10,845 nucleotides of DNA. Origin: Rickettsiales bacterium (lineage in GTDB: Bacteria; Pseudomonadota; Alphaproteobacteria; Rickettsiales; UBA1997). The DNA lies in contig CANGQE010000025.1 of the NCBI GenBank assembly GCA_947455845.1, positions 1-10,845 of the forward strand. Reading direction: 5' to 3'. The notes below the pieces were generated by a model, which saw only the letters and a program-made list of their open reading frames with translations, was not told the DNA's origin and did not search any database. This document shows, piece after piece, positions 7,475-10,845 of this stretch. Position 1 is the first letter of the stretch. Each line of letters starts with the position of its first letter. The position numbers and the translations under genes were made by a program.

Positions 7475-7858
7475 ATGTTCGGCTTTTCTTTTGCAGAATT
7501 AATTATTGTTTTGATCGTGGCTTTGATTTTTATCAAGCCTCAAGATTTGCCGGAAATTGCTCATTTTGTGGGTAAGATTTTTTATCGCGGCAAGCGCTTG
7601 ATTAAAGATTTGAAACAATCTTTGAAAGACATGGAAAGTGAGCTCGGGTTGGATGATTTGAAACACGAAATTAATCGCGGAATTGCTGAGGAAAAATCAA
7701 AGTTGGAAGAAGAAATGACGGTGATTGTGGATATTTACGGCAATGAGCATCGGGTGCCTAATGTAAAAGATGTGAGGCCCGACTTAACAGCAGAAGAAGC
7801 AGCAGAAGAGATTAAGAGATTGAACGAAGAAAATAAGAAAATTAACACTCAGAGCTAA
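7475..7858 (+). CDS. tatB: TatA/TatB-family twin-arginine translocase subunit, probably TatB
   Basis: Small inner-membrane protein of 127 residues that, with TatC, exports folded proteins bearing twin-arginine signals. The N-terminus MFGFSFAELIIVLIVALIFI is a short membrane helix with the family Glu8. It is followed by a hinge KPQDLP with Pro22 in place (the usual preceding Gly is Lys21), an amphipathic helix (about 24-50) rich in Lys, and a charged, predicted helical cytosolic tail. Glu8 and the long tail favour TatB over TatA. The acidic C-terminal third (DLTAEEAAEEIKRLNEENK) looks like a coiled coil. tatA and tatC are not in the window. The ATG touches the end of a long inverted repeat, leaving no room for a conventional ribosome binding site. 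A downstream in-frame start would remove the membrane helix, so this start is right. Confidence 0.88.
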   Translation: MFGFSFAELIIVLIVALIFIKPQDLPEIAHFVGKIFYRGKRLIKDLKQSLKDMESELGLDDLKHEINRGIAEEKSKLEEEMTVIVDIYGNEHRVPNVKDVRPDLTAEEAAEEIKRLNEENKKINTQS

Positions 7859-7865
7859 TTCGGTA

Positions 7866-8014
7866 GAAAGCCCTCTTTGCAAAAGAGGGAGGGAGCCCAC
7901 CGTAGCCTTGGCAAAGGTGGGCGGAAGGGTGATTTAAAATGAGTAAGTGACGGGCAAATCACCCGTCTGTCCACCTGCGGTGGCCATCCACCCTCTTTTT
8001 CAAAGAGGGCTTTC
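7866..8014. repeat. MITE-like 149-bp nested palindrome downstream of tatB
   Basis: The ends are perfect 14-bp inverted repeats (7866-7879, GAAAGCCCTCTTTG, with 8001-8014), and the similarity continues imperfectly inward. Inside are matching sub-hairpins: CCCTCTTT/AAAGAGGG at 7871-7889 and again at 7991-8009, GCCCACC/GGTGGGC at 7895-7922, CCACC/GGTGG at 7971-7983, and a central GGGTGATTT/AAATCACCC pair (7927-7935 with 7956-7964). It would fold as a cruciform on either strand. It is more G/C-rich than its surroundings, which suggests a mobile origin. It may also end transcription of tatB. The 214 bp between tatB and the next gene (7859-8072) hold this element, a hairpin at 8051-8070 and nothing else recognised. 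Confidence 0.8.
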
Positions 8015-8050
8015 CCACAGCATTTAAATGGCGGATTGACAACCCTCCCT

Positions 8051-8070
8051 AAAATCGCTTCAGCGATTTT
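8051..8070 (-). terminator. Candidate terminator hairpin after the DUF481-like gene
   Basis: AAAATCGC at 8051-8058 pairs with GCGATTTT at 8063-8070 around a 4-nt loop, giving a perfect 8-bp stem. It begins 2 nt after the stop codon of the minus-strand gene that ends at 8073. The stem base is A/T-only, so the 3' arm ends in TTTT on either strand, allowing bidirectional use. The T-run is short, so efficiency is uncertain. Confidence 0.55.
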
Positions 8071-8072
8071 AC

Positions 8073-8867
8073 TCATTGTAAGTCAAAGATCATCCCAAAC
8101 GTCAAACTCCTCCCAATCTGATTGGTCACCTCTCCATCATCATCTGCCTCGTAGCGTCTTTTTTCAAAAGTGTGGCGTAGTTCAAAAGAAATGCGGTCGC
8201 TTAGGCGGTAAACTAAGCTGGATTTTAATTCATTGTCGACACTTTCATGGTCGAAGAACCAGTAACCGCGTTGGATAAAAGTGATGTTGCGGCCAAGTTT
8301 AAAATTAGTTCTAATAGAAGGAATTACGTCAATTTGGTTGCCGTAGGCTTTGACATCTTGGTAGCCAAGGCTGATATCAAGCTCGATTTTATCTTTGAAG
8401 AAGATGCGCCCAACGCCTGCTGCGGTGTGTAAATCGTAATAAAATTTAGAGAGTTTGTCGTAAATTGTGCGGTGAAAAAAGACGCCGTAATTTTGGCTGT
8501 CAGTGAAGCGGGCTTTGCTAGAAAAAGAAAAGTCGTAGAGCTCAGATGTTTTAATGTCGTAACGCTTATTTTTACCGCTGCCGCCATCAGCGTAATCATT
8601 TTCTTTTTTAAAATTGGCCTCATTAACAAAGTGTTGGCTTTGGTAAAGATAGCGCGAGGTCAGCTGGTAGTAGCGGGAATTGTAATCGGAAACGTAATTG
8701 CCGCCAAAGGACAAATATTGTTTAGCGCTGCTGGATTTGTAGAATTTTTTGGCTCGGGGGGCGACAATTGCTTCTCGGTTGGATTCGCTGTCAATTGCTA
8801 GAACCCTCTTGGGAAAAAGCACAACAGAACAAATGGAAAGCAAGATGACGACGTGGTGACGACGCAT
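8073..8867 (-). CDS. Predicted outer-membrane beta-barrel protein, DUF481-like
   Basis: 264-residue protein with an N-terminal signal peptide (MRRHHVV, hydrophobic ILLSICSVVLF, predicted cut after RVLA at about residue 24). The rest is made of alternating aromatic/hydrophobic strands, for example YLSFGGNYVSDYNSRYYQLTSRYLYQ, KIELDISLGYQDVKAYG and SLVYRLSDRISFELRHTFE. It ends with a strand GRSLTFGMIFDLQ. This pattern, the size and the repeated strand-turn-strand units resemble the DUF481 / YdiY-type putative outer-membrane proteins; the assignment is by pattern, not by a diagnostic motif. The stop is followed by a hairpin terminator. The gene lies 52 nt downstream of the small membrane protein and probably shares its transcript. 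Function unknown; a small porin-like or structural barrel role is possible. Confidence 0.65.
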   Translation of the reverse strand: MRRHHVVILLSICSVVLFPKRVLAIDSESNREAIVAPRAKKFYKSSSAKQYLSFGGNYVSDYNSRYYQLTSRYLYQSQHFVNEANFKKENDYADGGSGKNKRYDIKTSELYDFSFSSKARFTDSQNYGVFFHRTIYDKLSKFYYDLHTAAGVGRIFFKDKIELDISLGYQDVKAYGNQIDVIPSIRTNFKLGRNITFIQRGYWFFDHESVDNELKSSLVYRLSDRISFELRHTFEKRRYEADDDGEVTNQIGRSLTFGMIFDLQ

Positions 8868-8909
8868 TTTGAAGTTTGGGTTTTACAACTAAGCTGACGT
8901 GGTGACGAC
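8850..8909. repeat. 14-bp direct repeat spanning the DUF481-like start
   Basis: GACGTGGTGACGAC occurs exactly at 8850-8863, inside the first codons (MRRHHVV) of the minus-strand gene, and again at 8896-8909 in its leader, 46 bp apart. Flanking bases are partly shared too. It may be a local duplication or a pair of binding sites; nothing decides between these. Confidence 0.7.
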
Positions 8910-8919
8910 TTTAGTTAGA

Positions 8920-9222
8920 CTAATGACGAGCTGGTGCTGCTTGTGGTTGTGGGTTATTATCTAGATTGTCCATTGGTGCTGAATCTTGTGGAACAGCGGC
9001 TTGGTTTGGAGCTGCAGTTTCAGTGGTTTCGGTAGTTCCATCAACGGTAACGGTAGTTTCGGTAGTGGTTTCGTTAGAAAGATCAGGCAATTCAACCTCT
9101 TCTTCTTTGGTTTCAAAAAGCCAGCTAGCGTGATTTTTTACGGAGTCTGAATATTTTACGCCGGCGAAAAAGGCAAAAATTAACAAAGTTGCAACGACGA
9201 CTAATTCAATTGTTTTAACCAT
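8920..9222 (-). CDS. Small membrane-anchored protein with Thr/Glu-rich tail, unknown function
   Basis: I do not recognise this family. With the ATG at 9220-9222 the product has 100 residues: one hydrophobic helix at about 5-22 (IELVVVATLLIFAFFAGVKY), a short linker, an acidic patch KEEEVELPD, a Thr/Glu low-complexity stretch (NETTTETTVTVDGTTETTET, about 50-69) and a Pro/Ala/Gln-rich end finishing PARH. The helix followed by an unstructured polar tail suggests an inner-membrane anchor with a periplasmic tail, or an uncleaved signal. An upstream GTG at 9259-9261 keeps the frame open for 13 more codons, but a candidate promoter would put the transcript start almost on it, so the ATG is preferred. 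It lies between pdhC (129 nt away) and the DUF481-like gene (52 nt). The gene could be lineage-specific. Confidence 0.6.
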   Translation of the reverse strand: MVKTIELVVVATLLIFAFFAGVKYSDSVKNHASWLFETKEEEVELPDLSNETTTETTVTVDGTTETTETAAPNQAAVPQDSAPMDNLDNNPQPQAAPARH

Positions 9223-9273
9223 AAATTTAGTTTTAAGTAAGTTGATTTTGACTAGAGCCACAAGGTTCGAGGC

Positions 9274-9302
9274 TATATATAATACAAAAAGAAGAGCGGC
9301 AA
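9274..9302 (-). promoter_or_regulatory. Candidate sigma-70-type promoter for the small membrane protein gene
   Basis: On the minus strand TTGCCG (9297-9302) and TATATA (9274-9279) are separated by exactly 17 nt, matching four of six bases of each consensus hexamer. Transcription would begin near 9267, leaving about a 45-nt leader before the ATG at 9222. The intergenic stretch 9262-9351 is A/T-rich and has no terminator hairpin for pdhC that I can see. Confidence 0.45.
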
Positions 9303-9351
9303 AATAAATTGGGTTTTCTTTAAAGCAATGATTTTCTTGATTTGATTTAAA

Positions 9352-10602
9352 CTAAACCACCATCAAAATCGGATGCTCAATGTAACGACGCAATGCTTTT
9401 AAAAACTCTGCACCAACCGCACCATCAACTGAACGGTGATCCGAAGATAAAGTTACATTCATCATGTGGGCTATTTTAATTTGACCGTGTTCAACGACGG
9501 GTTTTTCTACGGCGCGAGCTACAGCTAAAATACAGCTTTGCGGTGGGTTGACGATTGCTGAGAAATTATCAATTCCAAACATTCCTAAGTTAGAAATGCT
9601 GAAAGATCCGCCTTGGAATTCTTCTGGTTGTAATTTGCCTTCTTTGGCTTTTTTAGCCAATTGCTTCATTTCAATTGAAATGGCTGGAATAGTTTTTTGG
9701 TCAGCGTTTTTAACGATTGGCGTAATTAGTCCGCCGTCAATTGCTACGGCAACTGAAATATCAACGTTATTGTAAATCAAAACTGCTTCGTCAGTCCAAG
9801 AAGAGTTGGCTTCAGGAACTTTTTTTAGTGCCATTGCGGTGGCTTTAATGATTAAATCATTAACGGAAATTTTGTAGGCGGGATTACCGTTGGCATCCTG
9901 TTCGGCAGCTTCATTTAAAGCGGCGCGTAATTCTTGCAGACGGTCAATTTTAAGCTCGCAAGAAAGATAAAAATGCGGAACATTTTGTTTCGATTCCAAA
10001 AGTCTTTTAGCGATGACTTTGCGGATGTTGTTATTTTTAACCGCGCGAAATTCTTGAGCATTACGACGAACAGCGCCGGCTTTGTTGCCGCCACTAGTTA
10101 AAAATTCTAAAATATCTTCTTTAATAACGCGACCATGTGGGCCGGTGCCGTTAACTTGAGAAAGAACAACCCCTTCATCTTTGGCAATTCTTTTTGCAAG
10201 TGGACTGGCTTTAACGTGACCACTGTGAACAACTTTCACATCATCCTGAACTTGTTTTTGGATCTGTGGAGCGGTTGGAGCTGCTTTTGTTTCTACTACT
10301 GCCGGAGCTGCACCAGCAGTTGGCGCTGAAGCGTAACTATCAAGCGCTTTCTTATCTTCACCATCTTCTAAAATCAAAGCGATGCAAGAATTTACCGCAA
10401 CATTTTCAGTGCCTTCAGCAACTAAAATTTTTCCTAAAGTACCTTCATCAACTGCCTCTACTTCCATTGTGGCTTTGTCAGTTTCGATCTCGGCGATTAC
10501 TTCACCCGCCTTGATTCTGTCACCTTCTTTTTTAACCCATTTAGCAAGATTGCCTTCTTTCATTGTTGGCGAAAGAGCGGGCATGAGAATTTCGATTGGC
10601 AT
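9352..10602 (-). CDS. pdhC: Dihydrolipoyllysine acetyltransferase, E2 of pyruvate dehydrogenase
   Basis: Core subunit of the pyruvate dehydrogenase complex; it moves the acetyl group from E1 to coenzyme A through a lipoyl arm. The 416-residue protein opens MPIEILMPALSPTMKEGNLA, a lipoyl domain with the lipoylated Lys43 in IETDKATMEVE. A flexible Ala/Pro linker runs about 83-128. The peripheral subunit-binding domain follows at about 131-169 (KASPLAKRIAKDEG ... GTGPHGRVIKEDIL), then the catalytic domain from about 188, with the active-site His389 and Asp393 in SSDHRSVDGAVGAEFL. The single lipoyl domain and overall sequence closely resemble rickettsial PdhC, and this is the best taxonomic clue in the window. 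The linker segment QIQKQVQDDV (113-122) is encoded by a copy of the palindromic repeat seen beside the tRNA. pdhA, pdhB and lpd are not in the window. The leader lacks a Shine-Dalgarno sequence. Confidence 0.95.
   Translation of the reverse strand: MPIEILMPALSPTMKEGNLAKWVKKEGDRIKAGEVIAEIETDKATMEVEAVDEGTLGKILVAEGTENVAVNSCIALILEDGEDKKALDSYASAPTAGAAPAVVETKAAPTAPQIQKQVQDDVKVVHSGHVKASPLAKRIAKDEGVVLSQVNGTGPHGRVIKEDILEFLTSGGNKAGAVRRNAQEFRAVKNNNIRKVIAKRLLESKQNVPHFYLSCELKIDRLQELRAALNEAAEQDANGNPAYKISVNDLIIKATAMALKKVPEANSSWTDEAVLIYNNVDISVAVAIDGGLITPIVKNADQKTIPAISIEMKQLAKKAKEGKLQPEEFQGGSFSISNLGMFGIDNFSAIVNPPQSCILAVARAVEKPVVEHGQIKIAHMMNVTLSSDHRSVDGAVGAEFLKALRRYIEHPILMVV
10240..10264 (-). repeat. Decayed palindromic repeat copy inside pdhC
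   Basis: The minus-strand sequence here matches the repeat arm at 1833-1857 at 22 of 25 positions, including the unbroken 17-nt core AAACAAGTTCAGGATGA. It encodes residues in the linker between the lipoyl and subunit-binding domains (IQKQVQDD). Two adjacent changes, TG to AA, weaken the internal hairpin. Of the three frames in this orientation, the one used is the only frame without a TGA in the intact repeat. Confidence 0.75.
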
Positions 10603-10845
10603 GATTGATGTTGGTTTTGTTTAGAAAATTAATGAAAGTGGGGAAGTTATTTTTTGATCTCAAGAAGTCTATAATTTTTAAGAGTTTAGGTATAGTGGCA
10701 CTGTCGCAAATCAAACTTTTCGTCGAACTTTTCGCAATTCTTATTTTTTTGAAACGCACGTACATCTAGGTACGCTTACCTTTACTCGTAAATTTGTTTT
10801 TAATAGAACGAGTTGCACTGCGTGTCAAAAAAATAAGAATCACAA
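10603..10845. other. Gene-free region upstream of pdhC (continues past the edge)
   Basis: No convincing gene is seen in these 243 bp. A 74-codon minus-strand frame (10541-10765) overlaps pdhC and has no recognisable content. The stretch nearest pdhC (10603-10736) must hold its promoter unless pdhC is read from upstream; A/T-rich candidates such as ATTATAGA near 10668-10675 on the minus strand lack a good -35 partner. A short direct repeat AACTTTTCG occurs twice around 10714-10734. The outer part holds the structured inverted repeat described separately. Confidence 0.6.
10737..10840. repeat. Structured inverted repeat able to form a three-way junction
   Basis: Arms 10737-10752 and 10825-10840 are perfect 16-bp inverted repeats (ATTCTTATTTTTTTGA). 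After a 1-nt mismatch they extend by 5 more pairs (ACGCA 10754-10758 with TGCGT 10819-10823). Enclosed are two further hairpins: CGTAC/GTACG at 10759-10774 and ACTCGT/ACGAGT at 10784-10789 with 10808-10813. The outer stem plus two inner hairpins make a three-way junction. It could be a dispersed palindromic element, a terminator for genes beyond the edge (it has T- and A-tracts), or a small structured RNA. Confidence 0.65.

Noticed and set aside
7855..8076. A 73-codon minus-strand open frame rich in Pro, Gly and Arg
   Set aside because: It lies almost wholly within the 149-bp nested palindrome and its translation (GKALFEKEGG ... SLFCKEGFLPN) simply mirrors the two repeat arms; such frames are by-products of palindromic repeats.
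9223..9261. GTG start giving a 113-residue version of the small membrane protein
   Set aside because: The candidate promoter would start transcription only about 6 nt before this GTG, and the ATG at 9222 places the hydrophobic helix at a normal position.
10660..10680. TATAAT box on the plus strand near 10670
   Set aside because: There is no acceptable -35 at 16-18 nt and no plus-strand gene follows; an A/T-rich chance match is sufficient explanation.
10541..10765. A 74-codon minus-strand open frame upstream of and overlapping pdhC
   Set aside because: It overlaps the pdhC start in another frame, crosses the structured repeat arm, has no recognisable domain and no start signal; pdhC is certain.
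1..10845. CRISPR array, phage genes, transposase or toxin-antitoxin pair
   Set aside because: No regularly spaced repeats, integrase, transposase or small paired overlapping genes of those kinds were found on either strand.

Overview
The window looks like a chromosomal segment of a low-to-moderate G+C alphaproteobacterium (about 40 % G+C by eye), most likely Rickettsiales or a neighbouring lineage. The dihydrolipoyl acetyltransferase is of the short, single-lipoyl-domain PdhC type and closely resembles rickettsial PdhC. The histidine kinase, the TatB-like protein and the CCA-encoding tRNA-Arg(CCT) also fit Alphaproteobacteria. This placement is inference from remembered family resemblance, not from a search. 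The segment is mainly housekeeping and envelope genes with several palindromic repeats between, and in one case inside, genes. No phage, insertion sequence, CRISPR array or toxin-antitoxin pair was seen.

Left part (1-6537, all minus strand). In transcription order: an EnvZ-like sensor kinase, then a tightly packed three-gene cassette of UDP-glucuronate decarboxylase (uxs), a GT61-family glycosyltransferase (4-nt ATGA overlap) and UDP-glucose 6-dehydrogenase (ugd, 1-nt gap). A pair of 28-bp inverted palindromic repeats follows, then tRNA-Arg(CCT), dusB (tRNA-dihydrouridine synthase, starting 14 nt after the tRNA CCA end) and nadE (overlapping dusB by 26 nt and running off the left edge). The cassette encodes UDP-glucose to UDP-glucuronate to UDP-xylose plus a transferase from a family that includes xylosyltransferases, so it probably adds xylose or a related sugar to a surface glycan.

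Middle part (6538-8014, plus strand). pstB, the phosphate ABC-transporter ATPase, is divergent from envZ. It is followed by a tatA/tatB-type gene whose start codon sits directly at the end of a 31-bp imperfect inverted repeat. A 149-bp MITE-like nested palindrome lies after tatB.

Right part (8051-10845, minus strand). pdhC carries in its flexible linker an in-frame, decayed copy of the same palindromic repeat that flanks the tRNA. Downstream of pdhC are a small membrane-anchored Thr/Glu-rich protein with its own candidate promoter, a DUF481-like predicted outer-membrane beta-barrel, and a candidate terminator. Upstream of pdhC is about 240 bp without a convincing gene, containing a potential three-way-junction structure at the window edge.

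Across the window none of the eleven gene starts has a recognisable Shine-Dalgarno sequence. The observations most worth following are the repeat inside pdhC, the UDP-xylose/GT61 cassette, the missing Shine-Dalgarno signals, the tRNA-dusB linkage and the inverted repeat touching the tatB start. No wholly new system is evident.
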